Positions 45,111 to 54,850 of a stretch of DNA of 64,000 nt are shown here, piece by piece. Below the pieces are notes generated by a model. That model worked only from the letters and a program-made list of their open reading frames with translations. It had not been told where the DNA came from and ran no database searches. Within the stretch, counting starts at the first letter, position 1. Each line of letters starts with the position of its first letter. The translations under genes were made by a program, and so were the position numbers. Location of the stretch: assembly GCF_900109375.1 (NCBI RefSeq), contig NZ_FOAB01000013.1:22890-86889 (forward strand). Direction: 5' to 3'. This stretch comes from Aquimarina amphilecti (GTDB lineage: Bacteria; Bacteroidota; Bacteroidia; Flavobacteriales; Flavobacteriaceae).

Positions 45111-45467
45111 TTATCCGTGGTAATAGCGTTCTCTATAGATTTTTCCATCTTTCCATTCGGTTGCAACAGTTTGTTCAGAAAGCATAGTACTTCCATCTTT
45201 AAGTTTCAATTCCATAATAGCATCATAAAAAGAATGGTTTCCATTGATAGCATAATTTTTTACTTCATATCTGATGAATTCAGAAAGTTGATTGTTAATA
45301 AAATCGTGCTCAAATTTTAAATTAAACTCTTTTCCTTTTTTAGGTTGATCGTTACTTTCCCTTAATTCTACATCATCATGTAAATAAGTTTCCATAGCTT
45401 CTATAAAAGCTCCTTTAGCTAATAATTCGTGAACGTGTTTTAAGTTGTTTTCTATTGTAGTTTCCAT
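45111..45467 (-). CDS. SnoaL/NTF2-like protein
   Basis: A 118-residue protein of the NTF2-like fold: an N-terminal helix pair (NLKHVHELLAKGAFIEAMETY), the HDDVELRESND turn, a helix and four beta strands ending VATEWKDGKIYRERYY. Such single-domain proteins are small enzymes or ligand binders of unknown substrate. There is no signal peptide. A TAAATTTG box (minus strand, 45500-45507) lies 33 bp upstream and may be its -7 promoter element. It is placed between two AraC-family regulators, either of which could control it. Confidence 0.8.
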   Translation of the reverse strand: METTIENNLKHVHELLAKGAFIEAMETYLHDDVELRESNDQPKKGKEFNLKFEHDFINNQLSEFIRYEVKNYAINGNHSFYDAIMELKLKDGSTMLSEQTVATEWKDGKIYRERYYHG

Positions 45468-45595
45468 ATGTGTTTTTATTTTAAGATTAATTATATGAAC
45501 AAATTTACGTTGAGTATGGATGTTCTGTAATGATAATTATTCCTTAAGAATGGTAGATTTTTCTTTTTTGATAAAATTTATTTGTTAATTTGAAT

Positions 45596-46441
45596 ATGAG
45601 ATTAGATTATTCAAGTATAAAAGATGAGAGCTCATTTATTCTTACGAATTTTAATTGCTCTTCATCACTAGATTTACTCAGAAATAAAGGACTGTATAAG
45701 ATCATATGGAGTAAAGATCATGATGTGAGTTTTCGAATTGATGGATCTCTTATAGAATTAAAAAAGGATCAAATTGTTTTTTGTACACCACTTAATGTAT
45801 TAGAAATAGAAAGTAATATAGATGGAATTATTTCATTGGTATTTAATAGAGAGTTTTATTGTATAAGAGATCATGATCAAGAAGTGTCTTGTAATGGTTT
45901 TTTGTTTTTTGGCTCTTCTGTACCTCAAATATTATCTCTTGACGATAAGGAAAAAGTGAGTTTCTCCATGATGTTTGATTCTTTTAGAGAGGAATTTGAA
46001 AATAAAGATCAGATTCAAGGAGAAATGCTTCAGACACTTTTAAAAAGGTTTCTTATCAAATCAAGAAGATTGATTAAAGAAGATTTGCCTGAATCAGAAA
46101 TTCCAAATAATCAATTAGACATTATAAGGAAATTCAATATTCTTATAGAACAAAATTTTCGAGAAAAGCATCAAGTATCTGAATATGCAGCGTTGTTGTT
46201 TAAATCCCCTAAAACCTTATCTAATTTGTTTAATAAGTACAGTGATAAGTCACCATTAGCAACTATTAATGAGCGTATTGTATTAGAGGCAAAAAGGCTA
46301 CTATTATATTCTGATAAAACATCAGAGGAGATAGCTTATGAATTGGGGTATAAAGAAGCAGGGCATTTTTCTAAGTTTTTTAAGAAACATACAACAATGA
46401 ATCCAACAGAATTTAAAAGTAGAAAACTGACGAATTCATAA
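45596..46441 (+). CDS. AraC-family transcriptional regulator
   Basis: A regulator of about 281 residues. The N-terminal half is a cupin-like sensor (IIWSKDHDVSFRIDG, IELKKDQIVFCTPLN). The C-terminal helix-turn-helix pair reads EKHQVSEYAALLFKSPKTLS, ILEAKRLLLYSDKTSEEIAY-like (here VLEAKRLLLYSDKTSEEIAY) and ELGYKEAGHFSKFFKKHTTM. A TTG at 45590 opens the frame; the ATG at 45596 is preferred. It is transcribed away from the SnoaL-like gene, 129 bp apart, and ends before a palindromic terminator. Confidence 0.88.
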   Translation: MRLDYSSIKDESSFILTNFNCSSSLDLLRNKGLYKIIWSKDHDVSFRIDGSLIELKKDQIVFCTPLNVLEIESNIDGIISLVFNREFYCIRDHDQEVSCNGFLFFGSSVPQILSLDDKEKVSFSMMFDSFREEFENKDQIQGEMLQTLLKRFLIKSRRLIKEDLPESEIPNNQLDIIRKFNILIEQNFREKHQVSEYAALLFKSPKTLSNLFNKYSDKSPLATINERIVLEAKRLLLYSDKTSEEIAYELGYKEAGHFSKFFKKHTTMNPTEFKSRKLTNS

Positions 46442-46476
46442 AATAGAGATATTAATATCCTAATTCGAGGAATAAA

Positions 46477-46506
46477 AAAAGACCAACTAATATTAGTTGG
46501 TCTTTT
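46477..46506. terminator. Palindromic bidirectional terminator
   Basis: A 30-bp near-perfect palindrome with arms AAAAGACCAACTA and TAGTTGGTCTTTT, with A-run and T-run flanks, lies between the convergent AraC and OmpA-family genes. Confidence 0.88.
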
Positions 46507-46531
46507 ATATATTATTAAAGTCTTTAGAAGA

Positions 46532-47341
46532 TTAATTCTTCATATTGTCTTTAACTAAATTATAGAATTTATCAAATTTAGGATTGATTATAATTTTCGT
46601 TACCGTTTCTATACCTTCAGTACCATACTCACTTTTTCCTAAAGCTTCCATACGTTTAGGGTCAACTTTATAATCTGTTTGTAGTACTCTAACTACAGAT
46701 GCAGCTTGCCTAGAACTTAAATCCCAATTATCAATTAGTTTTTTTCCATCTAGTTTTAATGCATTACTATTCCCTTCTACGGTAATAGTAAGATTAGGAT
46801 TAGCGTTTAATGTAGCGGCAATTTTTTCTAAAGTGGATTTTGCTTTTTCATCTACAATGTAATTTTTATCATTTTCTCCAAAAAGTGTAGTGTTTGGTAA
46901 AATAATAAATATGGTACTTCCACCAATCTTTATATTATCACCGCCGATTGCATTCTTGAATTGACTAAATACAGCTAGATTGGTGGAGTCATTTGCTGTA
47001 ATAGCGTCATTAATTACATTTAGTTGTTTATCTTTTGATTTAATAATTTCTTGAGAAGTCTGTAAGTTAGTTGCCTTTTTATTAGATAACTCAGTGAAAC
47101 TATTCATGTTAGCCAGAAGTGAAGCGTTGGTGTCTTTAAGGTCAGCTACTTGAGCTTCCATAGTTTTTACTTTAGACTGACTTACTCTCTCATTCTTTTT
47201 GGCCTCGGTTAATTCACCTTGCGTACCTTTTAGCTCTGACCTAAGTTTGTCAATTTCTGCAATTAGGTCTTTCTTTTTTTGTGCGTGTACAAATGAATTG
47301 GTTAGCATTAGTACAGAGGCTAATAAAATAATTTTTCTCAT
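46532..47341 (-). CDS. OmpA-family protein with long coiled coil
   Basis: A 269-residue exported protein. Signal peptide MRKIILLASVLMLTNSFVHAQ. A coiled coil (about 22-110, IDKLRSELKGTQGELTEAKK) follows, then an OmpA-C domain (about 150-265) that binds peptidoglycan: STIFIILPNTTLFGEND, LTITVEGNSNALKLDGK, DLSSRQAASVVRVLQ and DPKRMEALGKSEYG. The frame extends upstream to 47380, but the ATG at 47341 fits the signal peptide, and a TATTTTTG box (minus strand, 47367-47374) falls in the extension. The role is probably structural in the cell envelope. Confidence 0.87.
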   Translation of the reverse strand: MRKIILLASVLMLTNSFVHAQKKKDLIAEIDKLRSELKGTQGELTEAKKNERVSQSKVKTMEAQVADLKDTNASLLANMNSFTELSNKKATNLQTSQEIIKSKDKQLNVINDAITANDSTNLAVFSQFKNAIGGDNIKIGGSTIFIILPNTTLFGENDKNYIVDEKAKSTLEKIAATLNANPNLTITVEGNSNALKLDGKKLIDNWDLSSRQAASVVRVLQTDYKVDPKRMEALGKSEYGTEGIETVTKIIINPKFDKFYNLVKDNMKN

Positions 47342-47408
47342 TGGTTTAAGCGATTTGTTGCAGGAGCAAAAATAAAACAATTTTAGAAACTATAAATAGA
47401 TACGATGG

Positions 47409-47849
47409 TTATGACTTTTTCAAAAGCTTTTCAGCGTTAGTAATACTTAAATTGATTTGCTGTTTCAACTTATTAACTTTGATTTCTTCTTCTTGTAACA
47501 TTTTCATTTTTGCGGTAAACTTTTCCAGGTCATCAACGGTATTTTCTTCACCGTGAGGAAATTTAGAGCTAAAATCACTCATCCAATCCATCATGAAATC
47601 ATAAGAATCCTTAAGATCTTTTTGTGCCTTTTCATATGATTTTCCAACAGAAGTGGTATCAATCTTGGGCTCCAACTCTTTTATCAAAGTGCTCATAGGT
47701 CCCATTTTTGGCATTACTTCATCATGTACATCAATTACTTTTTGCATTAATGCATCAAATTCTTGTTCTTCTTTTGATAGTTGATTACAGGAAAAGTTTG
47801 TTAGAAGTCCAGCAATTAATATTATAAAATATACGTTTTTAGTTTTCAT
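47409..47849 (-). CDS. Small helical lipoprotein of unknown function
   Basis: A 146-residue protein with a lipobox (LLTNFSC). The mature part is entirely helical and charged, with repeated Met: EFDALMQKVIDVHDEVMPKM, SYDFMMDWMSDFSSKFPHGE, KMKMLQEEEIKVNKLKQQIN. I recall similar proteins as unnamed conserved lipoproteins of Flavobacteriaceae, with no function assigned. A TACATTTG box (minus strand, 47871-47878) 22 bp before the ATG is a likely -7 promoter element. The gene is 67 bp before the OmpA-family gene on the same strand. Confidence 0.7.
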   Translation of the reverse strand: MKTKNVYFIILIAGLLTNFSCNQLSKEEQEFDALMQKVIDVHDEVMPKMGPMSTLIKELEPKIDTTSVGKSYEKAQKDLKDSYDFMMDWMSDFSSKFPHGEENTVDDLEKFTAKMKMLQEEEIKVNKLKQQINLSITNAEKLLKKS

Positions 47850-47917
47850 TGGTATTGGTTTTTAATAGTTCAAATGTATTACTTTTTTAAGTATGTATTA
47901 TTCTGACCTATTATAGA

Positions 47918-49165
47918 TTAAGAAATTTTTCGAGATTGTTTTTTTCTTAGGTATTCTATTCCTAAAATTAATAAAAGACTTATTCCGAATAAAGGGAATA
48001 CTAACGATAGTAGCATTAATAGTACTATAATCCCGTATCCAACTTTAAACGAAGAAGGAACTTTTGGGACTCCCCAATTTTTCTTTCGCTTTCTTAATGA
48101 ATAAGATAGAATAGCAGATACACTCATTATGGTTAACGCAATTGCAGTCAGAAGAATTAACCACCAATTTAAGATGCCAAACTGACCTTGATGAAATGCC
48201 ATAAACCACATTCTTGCTCGCATTAAAACTCCTACATCTTTCCAAGTAAGTTTTAGGATAGGTTCACCTGAGTATTGATCAAAATGTATTTTTTGTTGAG
48301 TGTTTAAATCGGAAGGGTTAAAGTTAGATACACTAAATACTCCTTTAGGTCCTTTGGGAAAACTTACTGTTACCTCACCAGGAAGTTTTATTGCTTTTGC
48401 TTTTAACACCATTTGATCTAATGTTAATGATGTTCCAGCAATATTCGATTTTAATTGATGACCTCTCCAAGTGGCTGGATATCCAGTATTTGTTAACTTT
48501 TGAACGGTTTTGAAATTTTCTCCAAAAACGTCCGTCCAAGGAAAACCTCCCATTAAGATCATTATTAATAAAATAGATATCCAAAAACCCGAAATAGAAT
48601 GAATATCTCTGTATAATGTTCTACGGTCTAGATTTGTTCTCGGTATAAAATACCCCTTTAATTTCCATCCTCTTTCTGGCCACCAAACATATAAGCCAGT
48701 AAGTATCAGGACAATCATCCAACTTGCAATCAATTCTATAATTTTAGTACCAAATTTACCCATTAACAATTCTCCGTGTAATTTTCGAACCGTATGCATA
48801 TCTGTTTGTTTGGCAATGATCTCACCAGAAACAGTACCCGAATATGGATTTATAAACAAACTACTTTTACCACCAAACCTTCCTGAGACAAACTCTGTAG
48901 CATGATTAAGTGATTTTGAGATAACAATTGAGTTTGGTTTTTTGATAGCTGTTTCATTAGCTATCTTCCATTGTTCCTGTAGAGAAATGGGACTATCCGT
49001 AATAACTACTTCTTTTATATGTTTCTGTCTCGGAGTCTCATAATCAGATTTAAATAAATAAATAATTCCGGTAATAGAAAGTATAAGAATAAATGGAAGA
49101 GATATTAATCCTGCAATAAAATGCCATTTCCAAAGCCATTTATTAAGTTTTGAATTTTTTTTCAT
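47918..49165 (-). CDS. PepSY-associated transmembrane protein
   Basis: A 415-residue inner-membrane protein with the PepSY-TM pattern: WLWKWHFIAGLISLPFILIL (first helix), PepSY-like periplasmic parts (VRKLHGELLMGKFG, NPYSGTVSGEIIA), LIASWMIVLILTGLYVWWP, RDIHSISGFWISILLIMIL and a final helical pair ending VFPLFGISLLLILGIEYL. Family members are linked to siderophore or haem use and may reduce or transport metal. It follows the TonB receptor gene by 163 bp on the same strand, which supports a metal-uptake role. Confidence 0.85.
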   Translation of the reverse strand: MKKNSKLNKWLWKWHFIAGLISLPFILILSITGIIYLFKSDYETPRQKHIKEVVITDSPISLQEQWKIANETAIKKPNSIVISKSLNHATEFVSGRFGGKSSLFINPYSGTVSGEIIAKQTDMHTVRKLHGELLMGKFGTKIIELIASWMIVLILTGLYVWWPERGWKLKGYFIPRTNLDRRTLYRDIHSISGFWISILLIMILMGGFPWTDVFGENFKTVQKLTNTGYPATWRGHQLKSNIAGTSLTLDQMVLKAKAIKLPGEVTVSFPKGPKGVFSVSNFNPSDLNTQQKIHFDQYSGEPILKLTWKDVGVLMRARMWFMAFHQGQFGILNWWLILLTAIALTIMSVSAILSYSLRKRKKNWGVPKVPSSFKVGYGIIVLLMLLSLVFPLFGISLLLILGIEYLRKKQSRKIS

Positions 49166-49328
49166 GATTTTAGAATTATCAGGGATTTATGAAAAATCTA
49201 CTGCCATTATTTTCTATTACCCCATAATAGAAAACAATATGTGTAAACCAATTGTAGAGATGTCGACTCTTTTAAACACATATTTACTATGACAGTAGAT
49301 CATAACTATATTTTAAAAACTTTTGGTT

Positions 49329-51659
49329 TTAAAAATTATATCGAACTCCAAGATGAAAAGCTCTTGGGTTTCCTATGGTGAAACTATTTTCGCTTCTAAA
49401 CACATTATATGAGGCTCTTGCGGCATATAATTCATCAAAAACATTTAAAGCATGTCCCCATATATCAATTCCTTTATAGTTTAATGATGCTCTAAGATTA
49501 AAAACATTATGACCATCATAAGTAGCTGTACTAAAAGAACCATCATCGTTTTCTACCTGATTCTCAAAGCTGGTATTATAACTCCCTACCAGTTCATGTT
49601 CTCCTGTTATGCTAAAGCCAATATTTCCAAAATCCTTACGATAAGTAATGGCAGAAGTACCTAATAGGCTAGGAGCAGTTTCTCTTTCTGTGTCAGAATA
49701 ATCTACACCTGAATCAAAAAAGTCTATATATTCATGCTTCGCATAGCTACCATTGTGCGAAATGGATAATTCTTTAAGAATTTTATAAGTAATGCCGTAT
49801 TCTATTCCATAAGATCTAGTTTTACCCGCATTGGTATTAAAGAAATTGTCATCTTCATCACGAAGTGTAATGAGTGTGTTTTTTCCTTCTAAAACATATA
49901 TTGCAGCATCTAAAGTAAGTTTTGACGGAATCGTATAATATGCTCCAATTTCATAATTATTATATCTACTAGGTTTTATTCCTTGTACCTGATTACGGTT
50001 TCTATATAGAGTAGAAACTTGTGGAGGGGTAAACCCTTGAGAATAATTAGCATAGATACCCGTTTGGTTCGAAAGGTTATAGTTGATCCCCAGTTTAGGA
50101 GTAAGATTGTTAAAATTATCTACGGTATCTTCTACACCTACAATACCATCTGCCTGATTGTTATAATCATATTCGAATCCATCGTAGCGAATTGCAGCGG
50201 TTACTTTTAGAGGTGCTATAGGTGATATTTCATATTGCAGAAATCCTGCGTAATTAAAAATATCTGCTTCGTAATTTAATATAAAATCTCCTGAGTTGAG
50301 AGTAAAGTCTGTATTCCTTCCAGTTTCTGTGTCCACAATAACACTGGTTGTTTCTGCTACATATTTTTGTGGAGAAAAATCACCTGTGGCCCCTAGTATT
50401 AAAAAAGAATTAGCAAAGTTAAAATCTAGTTTATGCTGTATTAAACCTACAAAACTTTTGAATTGATTAGAGTTTATTTCTCCAGAACCAAATCCAGTTA
50501 ACTGACCTTGGTCTCTAAATTGACGTACTCTATAGGATGGATTTTGATCCATCGTATTATCCCTGAAAACAAAATTAAAAGAGGTTTTGTTACGATCATT
50601 CCAGAATTTGTCTAATGTAGTTCTTAGTCTAAATGCTAGAGCTTCTCGTTCAGTAAAAGTTTGATCACTTTCGAAATTTCCTCCAAAATAATCGGACTCA
50701 CTTAAAGAGCCAGTCATATCTGACCTGTAATCTACAATGTCTAGAACTGTTGTCCATTTTGTGGTTGCAGAAAAATCATATACCGTCTTAAATGTAACAG
50801 CTAGTTTTTCATAGTCACTATGTTCTATAGGACCATTTTTTCGTTGTACATAATGTCCCCCTAAATAGAACCCAAATTTATCACTAGTTCTGTCAGAAAC
50901 TTCTAACTCATAACGCGTCAATCCAATGTCATTCGTCTGGAACCCTAAGCTACCGCTAAGGTTTTCTGTTGGTTTCTTGGTTATAAAATTAAAACTACCA
51001 CCAATAGATTCACTACCGTAAATACTAGATGCAGGTCCTTTAAGTACTTCTATACGATCATAAGAAACATCATTCATTTCTAATAATGCATTATGATTAA
51101 ATACAGAAGTAGGTCGTATTTGCAATCCATCTTCCAGATATAAAAACAATGCTTTCGTAGAAATAGGTGATCGAACGGCCATAAAATGCTGTTCATTACT
51201 GGCTGCTCTAGAAGTAGACATAAAAACTCCAGGGACTTGATTCACCAATTGATCGATACCAAAAGCTTTTGTTTCTTCTATAGTTTTTGCGGATATGGTA
51301 GCGATAGATCCAGGAACATCAGAACGTTTTTGAATTTCTCTACTCGCCGAAGTCACAAAAACTTCTTCTAAAGCAACATTATCAAGAGATAAACGGATAA
51401 TATTAACACCACTAGTAAGAGAAACTTCTTTAGTCGTATATCCTACAAAGCTAATGGTAACTTGATTTGAATTTTGAAGTGTTATTGTAAAGCTCCCATT
51501 TATATCGCTCATTACTCCATTTGTAGTAGTATTAGATGCTATTATTGTTGCTCCTGGTAATGGATTATTAGAATTATCTACAACTTTTCCTTGAAAAGAT
51601 TGTGCGTAGCTATTAATTCCGTAAACAAGGAATATAGCTAACATTAGTATGTTTTTCAT
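49329..51659 (-). CDS. TonB-dependent outer-membrane receptor
   Basis: A receptor of about 776 residues. Signal peptide MKNILMLAIFLVYGINSYAQ, then a carboxypeptidase-regulatory-like domain (about 22-105, GKVVDNSNNPLPGATIIASN), the plug (about 110-230, IQKRSDVPGSIATISAK, DRIEVLKGPASSIYGSESIG) and a 22-strand barrel ending in aromatic YNF. The plug-barrel signature resembles siderophore or metal receptors (FhuE/CirA-like) rather than SusC. The frame is open from 51692, but the signal peptide sets the start at 51659. The PepSY gene downstream and the Cys-rich protein upstream suggest iron or copper as cargo; this is inferred from context. Confidence 0.9.
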   Translation of the reverse strand: MKNILMLAIFLVYGINSYAQSFQGKVVDNSNNPLPGATIIASNTTTNGVMSDINGSFTITLQNSNQVTISFVGYTTKEVSLTSGVNIIRLSLDNVALEEVFVTSASREIQKRSDVPGSIATISAKTIEETKAFGIDQLVNQVPGVFMSTSRAASNEQHFMAVRSPISTKALFLYLEDGLQIRPTSVFNHNALLEMNDVSYDRIEVLKGPASSIYGSESIGGSFNFITKKPTENLSGSLGFQTNDIGLTRYELEVSDRTSDKFGFYLGGHYVQRKNGPIEHSDYEKLAVTFKTVYDFSATTKWTTVLDIVDYRSDMTGSLSESDYFGGNFESDQTFTEREALAFRLRTTLDKFWNDRNKTSFNFVFRDNTMDQNPSYRVRQFRDQGQLTGFGSGEINSNQFKSFVGLIQHKLDFNFANSFLILGATGDFSPQKYVAETTSVIVDTETGRNTDFTLNSGDFILNYEADIFNYAGFLQYEISPIAPLKVTAAIRYDGFEYDYNNQADGIVGVEDTVDNFNNLTPKLGINYNLSNQTGIYANYSQGFTPPQVSTLYRNRNQVQGIKPSRYNNYEIGAYYTIPSKLTLDAAIYVLEGKNTLITLRDEDDNFFNTNAGKTRSYGIEYGITYKILKELSISHNGSYAKHEYIDFFDSGVDYSDTERETAPSLLGTSAITYRKDFGNIGFSITGEHELVGSYNTSFENQVENDDGSFSTATYDGHNVFNLRASLNYKGIDIWGHALNVFDELYAARASYNVFRSENSFTIGNPRAFHLGVRYNF

Positions 51660-51730
51660 TATATGTAATGTATAGGTAGGATCATCATTCAATAGATGAT
51701 TACCTAGTTTATTAATTATTAAGTAAGTAT

Positions 51731-52756
51731 TTATAAAGCGTATTGTAGACCTAACGTAATGGTTTCTTTATTTCTTAATTGTACACCATTCATATTCTGA
51801 AATAATGGAATAGCAGCTTCAAAACCAAGACGAAGATTTTTAAGACTTCCTTTAAAGGCATATAAATTAAAACCTAAACCTGCATTTGCATAAGTCATTC
51901 CAGAATTAGCAGTATCTGCTGTAATTACCATCATTGGATTTAGATCTGGATTAATTCCGCTTATTTTATCAATAGCTCCAAATTCGAATCTTCCGGAAAA
52001 ACTTAACCAATCGGTTGCAGTTATGGCTAGCCAATTGTTTAAACTATATTTGTTTCCTAGACGATATTCATTATCGTTCTCACCAACTCTAAGTGTAGTT
52101 CTTGCTTGTGTACCAAAAGAAAGAATATTCCATTGCTTTAGATAGGTTAGCGCAATTTCGGTATCCCAAGTTCCACTACCAATTTGCATTGGATATGGTA
52201 GTATCACTTCGTTTGGAGTAGAAGCTGGAGTTACATCTTTTTCGCCAATACTACCGGTAGGTATAGATATTCCTATTTGACCGTGTAATTGTTGTTTGTT
52301 TTTGTTAAAGAATTTATATAATGCTGCAATCTTTGTGTCACCAAACCCAGAAGATTCTGTAGTAAATACTCCATTCATAGCAGTAAGATGATCCATTTCT
52401 TGGGATAGATAATTTACCATTGCTATCAAGGTTATTTTATCACTTGGCGCATACATCATTCCTAACATATGCATATTCATTGGCATACTTGTAGGCGTAA
52501 CCATATATACATCATTAGGGCGTAACGCATCAGAGAAATCTACATTTTCACTGCCTCTGTTAAGGTCTTCCATATTCATATACATGTAGCGATAGCTAAA
52601 CATGAATTCACCTTTTCCGTGTGTGTGATCTCCCATTACGGATATAGGAGCGTGTCCATCAGGTCTTGATCCTGACCATTTATTTTCTTTGCTTTCTTCT
52701 TGCCCAGATATAAATTGTGCTGTCATTATAATAATGACATAGATATATTTTTTCAT
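51731..52756 (-). CDS. Outer-membrane transporter-like beta-barrel protein
   Basis: A 341-residue exported protein (signal peptide ends near FISGQ). The mature part is rich in Met and Tyr (FMFSYRYMYMNMEDLN, MPMNMHMLGMMYAPSDK) and has alternating strands with periodic aromatic residues (FGTQARTTLRVGENDNEYRL), as in barrels of the phenol-degradation (MetA) transporter group. The Met clusters could bind copper. It lies 71 bp before the TonB receptor gene on the same strand, and the two are probably co-expressed. Confidence 0.75.
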   Translation of the reverse strand: MKKYIYVIIIMTAQFISGQEESKENKWSGSRPDGHAPISVMGDHTHGKGEFMFSYRYMYMNMEDLNRGSENVDFSDALRPNDVYMVTPTSMPMNMHMLGMMYAPSDKITLIAMVNYLSQEMDHLTAMNGVFTTESSGFGDTKIAALYKFFNKNKQQLHGQIGISIPTGSIGEKDVTPASTPNEVILPYPMQIGSGTWDTEIALTYLKQWNILSFGTQARTTLRVGENDNEYRLGNKYSLNNWLAITATDWLSFSGRFEFGAIDKISGINPDLNPMMVITADTANSGMTYANAGLGFNLYAFKGSLKNLRLGFEAAIPLFQNMNGVQLRNKETITLGLQYAL

Positions 52757-52918
52757 TTGATAAATGATTTGTAGTTGTATAGCTGTTTATTCAAGAAATT
52801 ATCACATACAGATATTGTAACTTGATTAAAACAACTTTAAATAAATAATATATAGAGTTGATCAACCTAGAATAATTCTTGGCCGATTTCACTAAAAAAA
52901 AGATCACTACTTAAGTGA

Positions 52919-53308
52919 TTAAGAGAAAGAAACTTCTGGTGGGCGATCAATATTATTGGAAACATTTTTAGTGTGTAAGTGAATTGGTTTCCAATTAGAA
53001 TTATCCTCAAAATAGAATTGAGAGATGTTTTTGATTTGAATTATATTGTCTTCAAAAAAGAGAGGAATAAAAGCTTCTACAATAACCGTTAAAGAACTGT
53101 TTTGAGTATCAGAAGTCGTCTTACTCATCTTCATTTGAGTCATTAGATAACATTTACCGTTACAGTTTAATTTTGGCCTTTCTTTATTAACACAATATTT
53201 TTCTACAATGGTGTCAATATTTAACTGATAGTAGAGTACATTACTTATTTCTATTGCTGGTCTTAAAGCAAAAGCAATGAATATTAATATAGAAAAAAAG
53301 ACTCTCAA
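52919..53308 (-). CDS. Small membrane or exported protein with Cys cluster
   Basis: A 129-residue protein with an N-terminal hydrophobic segment (FFSILIFIAFALRPAIEI). A C-X9-C-X3-C cluster (CVNKERPKLNCNGKC) follows at about residues 38-52, then a Met/Lys-rich stretch (YLMTQMKMSK) and a polar tail with His residues. The Cys cluster suggests metal binding. It lies upstream of the transporter-like and TonB receptor genes. A TATATTTG box (minus strand, 53332-53339) 23 bp before the ATG is a plausible -7 promoter element for the group. No family name is known to me. Confidence 0.65.
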   Translation of the reverse strand: MRVFFSILIFIAFALRPAIEISNVLYYQLNIDTIVEKYCVNKERPKLNCNGKCYLMTQMKMSKTTSDTQNSSLTVIVEAFIPLFFEDNIIQIKNISQFYFEDNSNWKPIHLHTKNVSNNIDRPPEVSFS

Positions 53309-53526
53309 TTAAGGGTTTTTCAAATTCGCTGCAAATATACTATTCTTCTTAAAAGTAATATAAGATCTACTCTTAAAACTTACTAAAAGTATAGTTAATA
53401 TATATATAGCTAAAAAAGGTTTTGAATTATAATTAATCAACCATATTCCGGAATAGAAAATTTAGGAGGTTAATAAACAAACCGCTTGTATTCGAAGTGA
53501 GCTTTTGGCTTTATGAAATAAAAATC

Positions 53527-53550
53527 CCTCAAGCATTTTACCGCTTGAGG
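53527..53550 (-). terminator. Terminator of purA
   Basis: Arms CCTCAAGC (53527-53534) and GCTTGAGG (53543-53550) are followed on the minus strand by a T-rich tail. It lies 28 bp past the purA stop. Confidence 0.85.
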
Positions 53551-53578
53551 AATATATTTTGTGATAATTTAGTTATAA

Positions 53579-54850
53579 TTATCTATGAATTGTTTGAGTT
53601 CTATCTGGTCCTACAGAAACAATAGTAATTGGTGTTTCTAATTCTTTTTCTAGGAACTCAATATATTCGTTTAGCTCTTTAGGAAACTCTGATTTGTTAG
53701 ACATTTTTGTAAGATCTTCTGACCAACCTTTCATTTCTGTATAAACCGGAGTTACATTTTCTGGCTCAATATTATAGGGTAGGTGAGTGATCGTCTTTCC
53801 TTTGTAATTATATGCAGTACATACCTTAAGTGTTTTGAAACCACTTAATACATCACCTTTCATCATCATTAATTGAGTAACTCCATTAACATGAACAGCA
53901 TATTTTAGGGCAACTAAATCTAACCATCCGCATCTACGTTCTCTTCCTGTAGTTGCTCCAAATTCATTACCTACACGTCCCATAGTTTCTCCATCGTCAT
54001 CAAACAATTCTGTTGGGAATGGTCCACTTCCTACACGTGTTGTATATGCCTTAAAAATCCCAAAAACTTCTTTGATTTTATTGGGTGCAACTCCTAATCC
54101 AGTACATGCTCCTGCAGCAGTAGTGTTAGAAGATGTTACAAAAGGATATGTTCCAAAATCTATATCTAATAAAGATCCTTGAGCTCCTTCAGCCAATATT
54201 TTCTTACCTTCTTTTTGTGCTTGATAAAGATATTCTTCGCTATCAATAAAGGTTAAGGATTTTAAAGTTTCTATAGCTGCAAAAAACTCATTTTCCAGTT
54301 CTTCTAAATCATATTCGATTTTCGCATCATAGAAATCGATCATTGCTTCATGCTTATTGGCAAGATTTCTATAGCGTTCTTTCCAATCACTAAGTTCTAG
54401 ATCACCAACACGAATACCATTTCTACCTGTCTTATCCATGTAAGTTGGGCCAATTCCTTTTAGGGTAGAACCAATTTTTGCTTTACCCTTAGAAGCTTCA
54501 GATGCAGCATCAAGAATTCTATGTGTTGGTAATATTAAGTGTGCTTTTCTTGATATAACTAGTTTTGATTTATAGTCCAAATCAAATTTAGCAAGGTTAT
54601 CTAATTCTTTTTTAAATATTACTGGATCAATTACTACACCATTACCTACTAAATTGATTGCCTTATCGTGAAAAATTCCACTTGGTATAGTATGTAATAC
54701 ATGTTTGATACCATCAAATTCCAATGTATGTCCTGCATTAGGCCCTCCTTGAAATCTAGCAATTATATCATAATTTTTTGTAAGAACGTCTACAATTTTT
54801 CCTTTACCTTCGTCTCCCCATTGAAGACCAAGTAATAAGTTTACCGCCAT
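53579..54850 (-). CDS. purA: Adenylosuccinate synthetase
   Basis: A 423-residue enzyme that joins IMP and aspartate with GTP to form adenylosuccinate in AMP synthesis. Signature segments are LLGLQWGDEGKGKIVDVL, QGGPNAGHT, the lysine in STLKGIGPTYMDK, the switch loop TTAAGACTGLG, and TTGRERRCGW. The length is normal. Its ATG overlaps the fur stop codon by one base (TAATG), so translation is coupled to fur. Confidence 0.95.
   Translation of the reverse strand: MAVNLLLGLQWGDEGKGKIVDVLTKNYDIIARFQGGPNAGHTLEFDGIKHVLHTIPSGIFHDKAINLVGNGVVIDPVIFKKELDNLAKFDLDYKSKLVISRKAHLILPTHRILDAASEASKGKAKIGSTLKGIGPTYMDKTGRNGIRVGDLELSDWKERYRNLANKHEAMIDFYDAKIEYDLEELENEFFAAIETLKSLTFIDSEEYLYQAQKEGKKILAEGAQGSLLDIDFGTYPFVTSSNTTAAGACTGLGVAPNKIKEVFGIFKAYTTRVGSGPFPTELFDDDGETMGRVGNEFGATTGRERRCGWLDLVALKYAVHVNGVTQLMMMKGDVLSGFKTLKVCTAYNYKGKTITHLPYNIEPENVTPVYTEMKGWSEDLTKMSNKSEFPKELNEYIEFLEKELETPITIVSVGPDRTQTIHR

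Noticed and set aside
47342..47380. N-terminal extension of the OmpA-family protein
   Set aside because: The extension would precede a clear signal peptide and contains a TAnnTTTG-like box.
53444..53455. Palindrome TATTCCGGAATA upstream of the Cys-cluster gene's region
   Set aside because: A single short palindrome in AT-rich DNA between two minus-strand transcription units, 120 bp from the nearest start codon; no second copy or context supports an operator.
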